DNA from: RGIG9060 sp045645985
GTDB taxonomy: Bacteria; Spirochaetota; Spirochaetia; Treponematales; Treponemataceae
Assembly (NCBI GenBank): GCA_045645985.1
Contig: JAZRJV010000001.1
Location: forward strand, 81,771 to 145,770
Reading direction: 5' to 3'
Length of the DNA: 64,000 bases
Shown here: positions 8,275-17,372 of the stretch, in pieces
How the letters are laid out: every line of letters begins with the position of its first letter
Numbering within the stretch: position 1 is the first letter of the stretch
Made by a program: the position numbers and the translations under genes
The notes under the pieces: model-generated
The model's input: only the letters and a program-made list of their open reading frames with translations
The model's database searches: none
Told to the model about the DNA's origin: nothing

Positions 8275-9597
8275 ATGCGTGCAACTGATATCATTATGAA
8301 AAAACGGGGTTCAGTTTTGAATCCCAAAGGACAAGAACTGTCAAAAGAAGAAATTGAATTTTTAATCAAGGGTTATGTTGCACAAGAAATTCCTGAATAT
8401 CAAATTTCATCTTGGCTTATGGCAGTTTATTTTAACGGAATGACTTTTGCAGAAACAGCAAATCTTACTGATGTAATGCTTCATTCTGGAGATGTAATTG
8501 ATTTTTCAAAAATGAATATGACAGGTCCCTTTGTTGATAAACATTCAACAGGTGGCGTTGGAGATAAAATTTCACTTCCACTTGCTCCCATTGTGGCAGC
8601 TTGTGGCGTAAAAGTTCCAATGATGAGCGGACGAGCTTTAGGTCACACAGGCGGAACTTTGGATAAACTAGAATCTATCGAAGGCTACAATGTAAATCTC
8701 TCAAAAGAAAAATTTGCTTCAATTATTGAAAACTGCGGTTTTGCAATGACAGGGCAGACAAAAGATATTGTTCCAGCCGACAGACTTTTGTACGCTTTAC
8801 GAGATGTAACTGGAACTGTAGAATCAATTCCTTTGATTACGGGAAGTATTCTTTCTAAAAAAATTGCTGAAGGTTCAGAGTCGCTTGTATTCGATGTAAA
8901 ATACGGAAGCGGTGCTTTTATGAAAACTGCCGAAGATGCAGAACGACTTGCAGAAAGTCTTGTAAAAACAACTGAGCAAATGGGAAGAAAAGCATCAGCC
9001 TTAATTACAAATATGAATACTCCACTTGGATTAAAAACAGGAAACTTTTTAGAAATTGAAGAAACATTGGACTGTCTTGAAAATTGTGGTCCAAAAGATG
9101 TTATGGAATTAACTTATGCTCTTGCAACTCAAATGATTTTAATGGCGGGAAAAGCAAATTCTAAAGAAGAAGCGTTATCAATGTGTAAAAATGCAGTTGA
9201 GTCTGGGAAAGCCATGGAACTCTTTTTGAAAAATGTTGAACTTCAAGGCGGAAATGTAAAAACACTTTTAGCACAACGAAATAATCGCCGAAGCAAATTT
9301 GTAAAAGAATTAAAAGCAACTCAAGATGGCTTTATCAAAATTGATGCTTATCAATGTGGCTTAGCAGGAATTCATCTTGGAGTTGGAAGAAATGTTACAA
9401 CAGAAAAAGTTTGCGCCGACGCAGGATTTATCCTTCATAAAACAGAAGGTGATTTTGTAAAACAAGGCGAAACTATTATGCAAGTTTTTGGAAAAAATGA
9501 AGAATGTTTTGGAAGTGCAATTCCTTTGTTAAATTCTTCAATCACATATTCAAATGAAAAAATAAAAATCAATCCAATTATTTTAAAGGAAATTTAA
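8275..9597 (+). CDS. deoA: Thymidine / pyrimidine-nucleoside phosphorylase
   Basis: This enzyme splits thymidine, deoxyuridine or uridine with phosphate into the base and (deoxy)ribose-1-phosphate in nucleoside salvage. At 440 residues it has the family length. The phosphate-binding KHSTGGVGDK is at about 89-98, and the family signature SGRALGHTGGTLDKLE at 118-133. Regions LLYALRDVTGTVESIPLITGSILSKK and KYGSGAFM complete the catalytic domain, and the C-terminal domain ends the protein. The sequence is closer to pyrimidine-nucleoside phosphorylases (Pdp) of Gram-positives than to a strict E. coli DeoA, so uridine may also be a substrate. It is first in an operon with recJ, which starts immediately after its stop codon. 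Confidence 0.95.
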   Translation: MRATDIIMKKRGSVLNPKGQELSKEEIEFLIKGYVAQEIPEYQISSWLMAVYFNGMTFAETANLTDVMLHSGDVIDFSKMNMTGPFVDKHSTGGVGDKISLPLAPIVAACGVKVPMMSGRALGHTGGTLDKLESIEGYNVNLSKEKFASIIENCGFAMTGQTKDIVPADRLLYALRDVTGTVESIPLITGSILSKKIAEGSESLVFDVKYGSGAFMKTAEDAERLAESLVKTTEQMGRKASALITNMNTPLGLKTGNFLEIEETLDCLENCGPKDVMELTYALATQMILMAGKANSKEEALSMCKNAVESGKAMELFLKNVELQGGNVKTLLAQRNNRRSKFVKELKATQDGFIKIDAYQCGLAGIHLGVGRNVTTEKVCADAGFILHKTEGDFVKQGETIMQVFGKNEECFGSAIPLLNSSITYSNEKIKINPIILKEI

Positions 9598-11736
9598 ATG
9601 TCAATTTGGAAAAAAAAAGAAGTTGCAAAAGAAATTATTCAAGATATTAGCAAAAGATATTCTTGCGATTTACTAACTGCAAGTATTCTTGCCCGTCGAG
9701 GAATTACTGAGGGAAAAGATATTTTGTATTTTACAGAAAATGATCAACGATATTTACACAATCCATTTTTGTTTGAAAATATGGAAGATGCCGTTGATAG
9801 AATTTTGGATGCAAAAGATGAAGAAGAAAAAGTTTTAATCTTTGGTGATAGAGATGTTGACGGAATTACAAGTACAACAATTCTTTATCAATGTTTAAAA
9901 GATTTAGGACTTGATGTTCAATACAAACTTCCTTCAGGAGATGACGCTTACGGAATTTCAAAAGAAGTAATCGATAAATTTGCAGAAAACTACGGAAGTT
10001 TAATTATCACAGTTGACTGCGGAATTTCTAACAACGAAGAAATTGCCTACGCCGCAGAAAAAGGAATTGATGTTATCGTAACTGACCATCACAATCCACC
10101 AGCTGAATTGCCAAGTCCAGCAATTATCATAAATCCAAAGATTGAAAATTCTGGATATCCTTTTGCCGATATTTCAGGATGTGCAGTTGCATACAAGCTT
10201 GTTCAAGCATTACGATTTTCTCAGTGCAGTATGTACAAACAAGAAATTTGTTTGATGAATGTTCGTCCTGTAACTGATGCTTTCGTAATTGAATGTATCA
10301 AAGTTCAAAATATGACAGAAAAAGCTCGTCTTACAGAAACAATTATTCCAGGACTTGTAAGTATTCAGCAAACAAGATTGATTCCATTTTTGCAAGGTCA
10401 ACAAATTTTTGTTTGGGATAAACCTGTTCAAGCAAAATTGCTATCAACAATTTTTGGAAACGGAATTGAATTTAATATGCTAGACATCCGAGATGAAATT
10501 GCAAAAATAATTCCGTCAGTTGCAAATATGAGTTTGCTAAGATTAAAAAGTCTTTCTACGATAGCAAAATATGATGAATCACTTTGCACAGAACTCGATG
10601 GATTTTTTAATATTTTTATAACTTACATTCAACAAGCAATTTTCAAAAACAATAATGAAAGAAATAATTTTGATTTACAACTTGTTGCAATCGCTGCAAT
10701 CGCAGACATAATGCCATTAAAAAACGAAAACAGAATTTTGATAAAGCAAGGTTTGGACTCAATCAATTCTGGAAAAATCAGACCAGGCTTATTAGAGTTG
10801 ATGGCAAGATTAAACTTAATCGGAAAAAAAGTTACAAGCACAGATTTAAGTTGGGGCTTGATTCCCGCATTAAATGCAACAGGAAGATTAGGCGAACCTC
10901 AAACTGCCTTGGAACTTTTTATAAATCCAGATGCAACTCAGCGAGATAAAATTGCGCAACGAATAATCGAATTAAATCAAGAACGAAAAAAACTTGGTGT
11001 TGAAGCTTGGAGTTATTGTGAACAAGCAGGTTTTAACAGTTTAAAAAATTTCAATAATAATCTTGCAGTTGTTTACGACAACAGAATCAACAGAGGCGTT
11101 ACAGGAATCGTTACTTCAAAATTGATGAACATATTAAATGTTCCCGCTATCGTAATTACAGAAACTGATGAATGTGCAATAGGTTCTGCTCGTTCAACAC
11201 GAGGATATAAAATAACTTCATTGTTAGACCAATGTAGCGAATTTTTTATAAATCACGGCGGACATGATTTTGCAGCAGGATTTAGTTTGAACAAAGAAAA
11301 TGTAAAACCATTCTTGGAAAAACTTGCAAGACTTTCTGCATTAGTTGAATTTTCAGAATCTTCTGAACAAGTAATAAATATTGATGCGCAACTTCCACAC
11401 AATTATTTATCTCCTGATATTTTAAAGATTGTAGATTTGTTTGAACCTTACGGAGATTCAAATACAACTTTAAACTTTTTTACAGAAAAAGTAAAAATTG
11501 CAGATGCAACTTTAATTGGAACTGATAAGACACATTTAAAATTAACTTTGCTTTGTGGAGGTACAAAGTGGCCGGCTCTTTATTGGAACTCCAGCGATAA
11601 AATAAAACGCGATTTTGATATTGGCGATACAGTTGATGTTGTCTATGAAGTTTCAAGAAATATTTTTAACGGAATGGAAAATACTCAACTTATCATTGTT
11701 GATTTATGTAAATCCGGCGAAAAAAAAATTAACTAG
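9598..11736 (+). CDS. recJ: Single-strand-specific 5'-3' exonuclease RecJ, with large insertion
   Basis: RecJ resects 5' strands in recombinational and mismatch repair. The DHH-superfamily motifs are visible: GDRDVDGITS at 83-92 (motif I), TVDCGISNNEE near 138-148, and VTDHHNPP at 161-168. The motif AAIADIMPLKNENR follows at about 355-368, a DHHA1-type domain has GGHDFAAGFSL, and an OB-fold lies at the C-terminus. The stretch between the DHH motif and ADIMPL is about 190 residues. I expect roughly 70-80 in typical RecJ, so about 120 extra residues (approximately 205-325) are inserted in the catalytic core. The ATG directly follows the deoA TAA, so translation is probably coupled. Confidence 0.92.
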   Translation: MSIWKKKEVAKEIIQDISKRYSCDLLTASILARRGITEGKDILYFTENDQRYLHNPFLFENMEDAVDRILDAKDEEEKVLIFGDRDVDGITSTTILYQCLKDLGLDVQYKLPSGDDAYGISKEVIDKFAENYGSLIITVDCGISNNEEIAYAAEKGIDVIVTDHHNPPAELPSPAIIINPKIENSGYPFADISGCAVAYKLVQALRFSQCSMYKQEICLMNVRPVTDAFVIECIKVQNMTEKARLTETIIPGLVSIQQTRLIPFLQGQQIFVWDKPVQAKLLSTIFGNGIEFNMLDIRDEIAKIIPSVANMSLLRLKSLSTIAKYDESLCTELDGFFNIFITYIQQAIFKNNNERNNFDLQLVAIAAIADIMPLKNENRILIKQGLDSINSGKIRPGLLELMARLNLIGKKVTSTDLSWGLIPALNATGRLGEPQTALELFINPDATQRDKIAQRIIELNQERKKLGVEAWSYCEQAGFNSLKNFNNNLAVVYDNRINRGVTGIVTSKLMNILNVPAIVITETDECAIGSARSTRGYKITSLLDQCSEFFINHGGHDFAAGFSLNKENVKPFLEKLARLSALVEFSESSEQVINIDAQLPHNYLSPDILKIVDLFEPYGDSNTTLNFFTEKVKIADATLIGTDKTHLKLTLLCGGTKWPALYWNSSDKIKRDFDIGDTVDVVYEVSRNIFNGMENTQLIIVDLCKSGEKKIN

Positions 11737-11756
11737 AAAATAGGAACGAAAAAAAA

Positions 11757-12797
11757 ATGAAATTATTTTACTCTAAAATTTTTACAAAGCAAAATTTATT
11801 TTTTGCAATAATATTTTTTTGTTTTTCATTTTCGATATTTGCAACAACTGCAGAATACAAAGGCGAAAATTACAATATCAAATTAGTTTACAACAAAGAA
11901 TTTTCTCCAGGCGATCCAATTCTTGTACAAATGCAATTTAAGTTTTTAGGCAAGTTAGCAAAATTATCTAAAGATGAAATTTCTATTTCAGGAAAAATTC
12001 GTCTTGTAAATTCTGACACAGACAAAAATCTTAGAAGTTCAACTCTCTTTGAAATGGATTCAAAAAAAAGAAATCATGTAATTTATATGGGAATGGTTCC
12101 AACAACAACTTGGTTTGAAGAAAATAATTACAAAATTAAAATTGAATACAACATTGGTGAAATCGAAAATAATTCTTTTACACTTCCGCTTGAATTTAAA
12201 TCAAAAAAATTTGTTGAAGAAATTTTAGTTCTCGACCAAAAAAATTCTGATATAAAAAATGATTATTCAAAAGAACGAATGAATCAAATTGAACGATTAA
12301 ATAAAATTCTTGATACAAATAATTATTTAGATTTTACAAATACAAATTTAACAATTTTTTCTGAACCTTTAATTTGTGATAGACGAACAAGTTTTTTTGC
12401 AGATAGAAGAACTTACAAATACACAAACGGGAAAAGTTCAACAAGTTTACATTACGGAATTGACTACGGAGTAAAAACTGGAACAGAAGTTTTTTCTTGT
12501 GGAAACGGAAAAGTTGTAATGGCAGAAAATAGAATTAGTACAGGTTGGTCAATTTGTATCGAGCACTTACCAGGCTTGTACAGTTTGTATTATCACCTTG
12601 ATAGTCTTGAAGTAAAAACAGGAGATGAAGTTTTAACTGGAACTTATCTTGGAAAATCTGGTGCAACTGGACTTGCAACAGGTCCGCATCTTCATTGGGA
12701 AATTAGATTAAACATGGAAGCAATCAATCCAGATTTTTTTGTTGAAACTTATCCAACTATTTTCCTGCAAGAGAAAGAAAAGTTTTTTCGTCAATAA
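11757..12797 (+). CDS. Exported M23 (LytM-type) peptidase
   Basis: This 346-residue periplasmic protein carries a C-terminal M23 zinc endopeptidase domain that cleaves peptidoglycan cross-bridges, or activates other hydrolases if inactive. The N-terminal basic and hydrophobic stretch (residues 1-30) is a signal peptide. The zinc ligands are present: HYGIDYG (HxxxD, about residues 233-237) and GPHLHWE (HxH, about 309-311), plus YYHLD between them. Catalysis is therefore plausible. The region before the domain (about 30-200) is beta-rich and unassigned. It is third in the deoA operon, 20 bases after recJ. Its last 41 bases overlap the 3' end of ligA on the opposite strand. Confidence 0.9.
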   Translation: MKLFYSKIFTKQNLFFAIIFFCFSFSIFATTAEYKGENYNIKLVYNKEFSPGDPILVQMQFKFLGKLAKLSKDEISISGKIRLVNSDTDKNLRSSTLFEMDSKKRNHVIYMGMVPTTTWFEENNYKIKIEYNIGEIENNSFTLPLEFKSKKFVEEILVLDQKNSDIKNDYSKERMNQIERLNKILDTNNYLDFTNTNLTIFSEPLICDRRTSFFADRRTYKYTNGKSSTSLHYGIDYGVKTGTEVFSCGNGKVVMAENRISTGWSICIEHLPGLYSLYYHLDSLEVKTGDEVLTGTYLGKSGATGLATGPHLHWEIRLNMEAINPDFFVETYPTIFLQEKEKFFRQ

Positions 12798-14751
12798 CGG
12801 GAATTCCAAGTTCTTGGGCTTTTCGATTTTTTGAAGAGCCTGAACTTGTATCATTTGTAACAAGATAAGATAAATCTTTTACAACAGAAGATTTTGTAGT
12901 TCCGCCAAGGGACTTAACCAAACTTTCTGCATCTGCTCTTTTCATTGTAAAAAGTTCGCCAGTAAAACAAAAAGTTTTTCCTACAAAAATTCCATCTTTG
13001 TTAGATTTTATTTTTATGCTTTTTGAATTTATCAAATGCAACATTTCTTCAGAATTTTCTTTTAAACCTTCTTTCAAAGTTGAAGCTAGAATTTCTCCAA
13101 AACCATTTACGCTTGCAAGTTCTTCTTCAGTTGCATTCAAAAGTTTTTCTAATGAATCAAATCCTGCATTCACTAATTTATCAACAGACAACTCGCCAAT
13201 TCCTTCAATATCAAAACCTGCAATAAAAGTTGACAAAGAAATTTCTGTATGATTTTTTATTGAAGCAATTACTTTTTTTGCACCTAAAGATTCTTTTGCA
13301 TTTGCTAAACTTTCTTCATTTAAGAAAAATTCGATAATGTCATCTTCAGTTAATTTATAAATATCAGAAATGGAATTGATTTTTTTATTTTCTAAAACCC
13401 ATTTTAAAAGTGCAGTTCCAAAATCTCGAATATCTAAAACGTTTATCCATTTTTCAATTTGATGATAAATTTTTTTTGAACAATTTTTATTTGGACAATA
13501 AAGCCTAGTTCCTTCATCAATCAATTTTGAACCACAGGTTGAACAAGTTGACGGAATTTCTATGGGCGAAGTTTTTTCATCATCATGTTTTATAACGCGT
13601 TCGATTTTTGGAATAATCTCTCCGCGTTTTGTAACAACAACATGAGAACCAATTTTTACATCCAAAGATTTTATTGTATTTGTATTTACCAAACTTGCTC
13701 GCTTTACTTTTGTTCCTGCAAGTTCAACTGTATCAAAAATTCCGATTGGCGTATAAGTTGCACCACTTTCGCTCCAGATAACTTCTTGCAAAATTGTAAT
13801 TGCTTCTTCCAAACTAAATTTAAAAGCGATTTGTTTTTCTGGACGATTTCGTTGGGCGTCAATTAAATCAATTTTTTTTCCTTTGATAACAAGACCGTCA
13901 ATATCATAAGGAATTGATTTTCGAGTTTCCATAACACTTGCGCGATAATCAATAACATCTTGTGGAGTTTTGCAAATCTGTAATGGCGAAGTTGTAAAAC
14001 CAATTTTTTCAAGCCACTTCATTTTTTCAACTTCATCTTTAAAAGGATATTCGTAAGTTGAAGTGTCTGTAAAAAAAGCATCGTAGCAAATAATTTGTAA
14101 ATGCTCACTGCCCTCACCGTCTTTTCGTTTCATCAAACCGTTTGCAGCGTTTCGACAATTTGCTTTATCAGAAAAATATTTTTGATGAACTTCGTGACTC
14201 ATAATTACTTCACCACGAATTCCACCAGTGAATGGCAAAAGTTCTTCATCAAACAAAGACAATTCATCTGTTTTAAGTTTTAGTTCTTTTTTAAGTTTTA
14301 GTTCTTTTACAAGACCTTTCATTTTTAAAACATTTGCAGTAATGTCATCACCGATAATTCCATTTCCTCTGGTAACGCCTTTTACAAATTTTCCATTTTC
14401 ATATTGAAGTTCCAAACTTGCTCCATCAAGTTTATACTCAACAAGATATTCAGAAAAATTTACTTTTTTTGTCCAAGCCAAAAATGAATTTGGGTCAGCA
14501 GCTTTTTCTTGACTTCCCATGGGAATTAAATGTTTTGCTTTTTCAAAATTTCCAGATGAAAAAGAATTTTCAGTTTGAGAATTTTCTTCAATGTCAGAAC
14601 CAATTTTTTTTAAGATTGGATTTTCAGGGTCAAGAACTTTTAATTCATCCCAAAGCAAATCAAACTCTTCGTCAGAAATTTCTGCTTCGTTTGCGTAATA
14701 AGAACGCTGATATTTTGTAATTAAATTTTCTAGTTCTTGGATTCTGTTCAT
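12757..14751 (-). CDS. ligA: NAD+-dependent DNA ligase, divergent LigA
   Basis: LigA seals nicks between Okazaki fragments and in repair using NAD+. The 664 residues cover all domains. Domain Ia has YYANEAEISDEEFD. The adenylation domain has nucleotidyl-lysine K107 in KLDG and the GVTRGNGIIGDD stretch. The OB fold has KRGEIIPKI. A zinc finger has Cys403, 406, 419 and 424. An HhH domain covers about 500-570, and a BRCT domain about 588-664. It is more diverged than usual: the expected MLSLDNAF-type motif after domain Ia reads PMGSQEKAAD, and IxQVGRTG reads VIWSESGATYTP. It may be a second ligase or a fast-evolving one. GGTGGGAG is a good Shine-Dalgarno. Its 3' end overlaps the M23 gene by 41 bases. 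Confidence 0.92.
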   Translation of the reverse strand: MNRIQELENLITKYQRSYYANEAEISDEEFDLLWDELKVLDPENPILKKIGSDIEENSQTENSFSSGNFEKAKHLIPMGSQEKAADPNSFLAWTKKVNFSEYLVEYKLDGASLELQYENGKFVKGVTRGNGIIGDDITANVLKMKGLVKELKLKKELKLKTDELSLFDEELLPFTGGIRGEVIMSHEVHQKYFSDKANCRNAANGLMKRKDGEGSEHLQIICYDAFFTDTSTYEYPFKDEVEKMKWLEKIGFTTSPLQICKTPQDVIDYRASVMETRKSIPYDIDGLVIKGKKIDLIDAQRNRPEKQIAFKFSLEEAITILQEVIWSESGATYTPIGIFDTVELAGTKVKRASLVNTNTIKSLDVKIGSHVVVTKRGEIIPKIERVIKHDDEKTSPIEIPSTCSTCGSKLIDEGTRLYCPNKNCSKKIYHQIEKWINVLDIRDFGTALLKWVLENKKINSISDIYKLTEDDIIEFFLNEESLANAKESLGAKKVIASIKNHTEISLSTFIAGFDIEGIGELSVDKLVNAGFDSLEKLLNATEEELASVNGFGEILASTLKEGLKENSEEMLHLINSKSIKIKSNKDGIFVGKTFCFTGELFTMKRADAESLVKSLGGTTKSSVVKDLSYLVTNDTSSGSSKNRKAQELGIPVIDEKTFLSLAGK

Positions 14752-14779
14752 TAAAATTCTCCCACCTTAAATTTTAATT

Positions 14780-15463
14780 TTATTCTTCTGTTTTTTCAAA
14801 AAATAATTCGCAAATTTTTCGTTCGGCAGCCAAACCTTTGTGTTCAAATTTTGTTTCAGGTCGCCACTCTTGATGAGGCGCATATCCATCGTATTTATTT
14901 TTTAAGTTTGAAGTAAGGGATAATTCTTCTAAAGCAAATTCTGCGTAAGGCTCCCAATCGGTTGCCATGTAAACATATCCACCTTCATAAAGTTTTTGAG
15001 TTAAAAGATTTGTACGAGGTCGTTGCATCAATCTTCGCTTGTGATGTTTTTTCTTTGGCCATGGATCAGGAAAAAAAACATGAAAGCCTGCAACAGAATT
15101 ATCTGGAATCATAAATTCTAAAACTTCTAAAGCATCATGTTCAATGATAAAAAGATTTTGCAAATTTTTATCTCGGATATTTCCTAAAAGACGACCAACT
15201 CCTGGAGTGTGAACTTCAAGCCCAAGATAATTTATGTTTGGATTTTGTTCAGCGATAATCGCAGTTGCAGCGCCCATTCCAAAACCAATTTCAACAACAA
15301 CTGGATTTGAGTTTCCAAAAATATCTACAAAATTTAGATTTTTCTTTTCAAAAGGAATGCACCAGCGTGTACTTAAATTTTCATAATCACGCTTTTGACC
15401 TTCAGTCATTCGTGAAGCTCTTAATACAAAAGTTTTAATTTCCCGTCTTATGGGAGTATCCAT
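14780..15463 (-). CDS. trmB: tRNA (guanine-N7-)-methyltransferase TrmB
   Basis: TrmB makes m7G46 in the variable loop of tRNAs using S-adenosylmethionine. The 227 residues contain the SAM-binding VVEIGFGMGAATA, LGLEVHTPGVGRLL, and the family hallmark FPDPWPKKKHHKRRL with the catalytic Asp. The N-terminus has the family's R(L/M)T(x)GQ-like RMTEGQKRDYE stretch. An AAGGATGAT Shine-Dalgarno sets the start. It lies 28 bases upstream of ligA on the same strand. Confidence 0.96.
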   Translation of the reverse strand: MDTPIRREIKTFVLRASRMTEGQKRDYENLSTRWCIPFEKKNLNFVDIFGNSNPVVVEIGFGMGAATAIIAEQNPNINYLGLEVHTPGVGRLLGNIRDKNLQNLFIIEHDALEVLEFMIPDNSVAGFHVFFPDPWPKKKHHKRRLMQRPRTNLLTQKLYEGGYVYMATDWEPYAEFALEELSLTSNLKNKYDGYAPHQEWRPETKFEHKGLAAERKICELFFEKTEE

Positions 15464-15476
15464 TACATCATCCTTT

Positions 15477-15509
15477 TGTAAAATGATAATTTACTAAAAT
15501 CATTTTACA
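15477..15509. other. Perfect 11-bp hairpin between lipoprotein gene and trmB
   Basis: TGTAAAATGAT (15477-15487) and ATCATTTTACA (15499-15509) pair perfectly across an 11-base loop. On the minus strand the stem ends right at the trmB Shine-Dalgarno (AAAGGATGAT). The T-rich side faces the plus strand, where no gene needs terminating. It may therefore control trmB translation or mark an mRNA processing site. The role is inferred from position alone. Confidence 0.4.
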
Positions 15510-15512
15510 GTT

Positions 15513-16193
15513 TTATTTTTTATTTATTTTTTCTTCTGGTAATAATATTACAACAGAATTATTTGGATTAGAAAAATAAATTCTTTTTGTTACTGCATCA
15601 GGAAAAATACTCAAAATTTTTTCATCTGAATTTAATAAATTGGAATAAAATCCAAAAAATAATTCTTTTCCGATTTCGTCAAACAAAATTATTTTTTGTT
15701 GAGAACACTCTGTTCCCGCTTTTCTAGAAAGAATATCAGAAACTTTTACAAAAGAATCTTCGGATGTCTTCATGGATTTTAATGGAACCAAATTGAAAGA
15801 ATCAGTTATAGTTCTGTCCGCAACATCATAAAGAGTTACATTATAAAGTCCCTCTGAAAAATTCAATCCTTCTGGCACAACTAAAGATGAACTTCCTAGA
15901 TAATTTCTTTCTTCATGAGTATATATTTTAGGATTATTTATTTTCCAGCTTAAATCATTTTGAGAATTTGAAACTGTAATTGATTTTGCTCTTCTTATGT
16001 CTTGGCTTGGAGAAACAAAAACAGATAATCTAATTAAAGGCTTTTCATCTGCAGAATTATATTCATAAATCAATGTACTGTGCATACTTGCAATTCCTGG
16101 ATCAGTATCTGTACATGAAAAACAAATCATAACCAAAAACGAAAAAAGAGAGATAATCAAAAATTTGAAATGTGAAAAATATCTTGTATTCAT
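15513..16193 (-). CDS. Putative lipoprotein, unknown function
   Basis: This is a 226-residue exported protein. A basic N-terminus and hydrophobic core (FLIISLFSFLVMICFSC) end in a Cys at about residue 27, a relaxed lipobox of the kind spirochetes accept. The mature part is predicted mainly beta, with no recognised domain. It starts one base after the stop of the 385-residue gene upstream, so the two are translationally linked. It may be a periplasmic partner of that protein. Confidence 0.7.
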   Translation of the reverse strand: MNTRYFSHFKFLIISLFSFLVMICFSCTDTDPGIASMHSTLIYEYNSADEKPLIRLSVFVSPSQDIRRAKSITVSNSQNDLSWKINNPKIYTHEERNYLGSSSLVVPEGLNFSEGLYNVTLYDVADRTITDSFNLVPLKSMKTSEDSFVKVSDILSRKAGTECSQQKIILFDEIGKELFFGFYSNLLNSDEKILSIFPDAVTKRIYFSNPNNSVVILLPEEKINKK

Positions 16194-16194
16194 C

Positions 16195-17352
16195 TTAAAA
16201 GTTAAATGTTAAACTAATAACGGTTAAGTCATTTGAAGCAAACTGATTTACCAAAGATTCAAATTTAACATTTTCTTTTTTACAAGCTTCATCAAGGTAA
16301 GAAAGATAATACAAACCTAAATCGGCACCTTCTTGACCTTCTTTGTAAAAGTCAATAAGAGATTTTTTATTCAAGTTTGCTGATTTTTTACCTTCAACAT
16401 TTTCTTTGAATTCTTGGAATTCATCATTTTTATTATAAAGAGTAATCTGCAATCGACCTTGCTTACCGATAGAAGTTGAACCACCACCTAATTTCCATGA
16501 AATAAATACAAACTCATGTTTCTTTTCAAGTTCTTGGATAATTTTAGAACGAATATCTGGGTCAAAGATAAGTGTATCAACATCATCAAGACCACGATAA
16601 AGCACACGAGCAACCTTTTTCATGTTGGTATTTTCACTATTAAGAGCCAATTCCATAACCATCAAGGAAATGTACTCAGCAATTTTACTCTTGTCCATAA
16701 AATCATGCAAAGTAGACCGAATACTACTAAGCATTTCATCAAATCCATCACTTTTGAAAAATTTAACGATAATGTACCAGTTGAACAAACTTAGACGATT
16801 CAAAAACTTTTCTGCCATTAACAAATTGATATTTTTTTCTTCTGGAGAAAGTTCATCATTATTTACGATAGAATCCCAAATTGGTTCAAGAATTTTTTCG
16901 CGAGCTTGATTGATAACCGCAGCCTTTCCAACCATTCGAGAACGCAATATGTTGTCTGGAATTTGAGTTTTTTCATCCAAAAGCTGAGCAGGATTTGCTC
17001 TGTTATGATGACGAATACAGTTTGTTTCTAACAATGCAGTAAGAATTTGTCTATCAAATTGTTTGTAAAGAACAGAAAATACGATAAGTTTTGACAAATC
17101 CATAATTTCTTGTCTTGAAGAACCAAACTCTGGCATAGAAATTTCTAGTTTTGAAACATAATCAAGATGCATCATTTGTTGCAAAGAAGAAGGAGTAAAT
17201 TCTGTAAATTTAATACCTGATTCTTCCACATTATCTGCTAGTTTAAAACGCAACAATCGTTTTTTCTGACGAATAAACTGAGAAACACCTTCTTCAGTAA
17301 GAATAACTTTCAAAGGCAACTGTAATATTTCTTTTTTACTTGAGGCACACAT
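16195..17352 (-). CDS. Conserved cytoplasmic protein, possible degenerate GHKL-ATPase fold
   Basis: This 385-residue soluble protein belongs to no family I can name with certainty. In the C-terminal 180 residues, VMELALNSENTNMKKV resembles an N-box helix of histidine-kinase-type ATPases. GADLGLYYLSYLDEAC followed by a final LTVISLTFNF strand resembles the G2 box and last strand. The canonical Asn and the DxGxG Gly motif are not clearly present, so ATP binding is doubtful. The N-terminal 150 residues carry a helical region with HHNRANPAQLLDE. AGGAGAC is a good Shine-Dalgarno. A strong promoter with repeated CAAAACTATTG motifs drives it. The lipoprotein gene follows. Confidence 0.6.
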   Translation of the reverse strand: MCASSKKEILQLPLKVILTEEGVSQFIRQKKRLLRFKLADNVEESGIKFTEFTPSSLQQMMHLDYVSKLEISMPEFGSSRQEIMDLSKLIVFSVLYKQFDRQILTALLETNCIRHHNRANPAQLLDEKTQIPDNILRSRMVGKAAVINQAREKILEPIWDSIVNNDELSPEEKNINLLMAEKFLNRLSLFNWYIIVKFFKSDGFDEMLSSIRSTLHDFMDKSKIAEYISLMVMELALNSENTNMKKVARVLYRGLDDVDTLIFDPDIRSKIIQELEKKHEFVFISWKLGGGSTSIGKQGRLQITLYNKNDEFQEFKENVEGKKSANLNKKSLIDFYKEGQEGADLGLYYLSYLDEACKKENVKFESLVNQFASNDLTVISLTFNF

Positions 17353-17372
17353 TCAAGCCGTCTCCTGTTACG

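Noticed and set aside
13585..13866. Plus-strand ORF of 93 residues inside ligA
   Set aside because: It is an antisense shadow with Asn/Cys/Phe-rich composition and no ribosome site.
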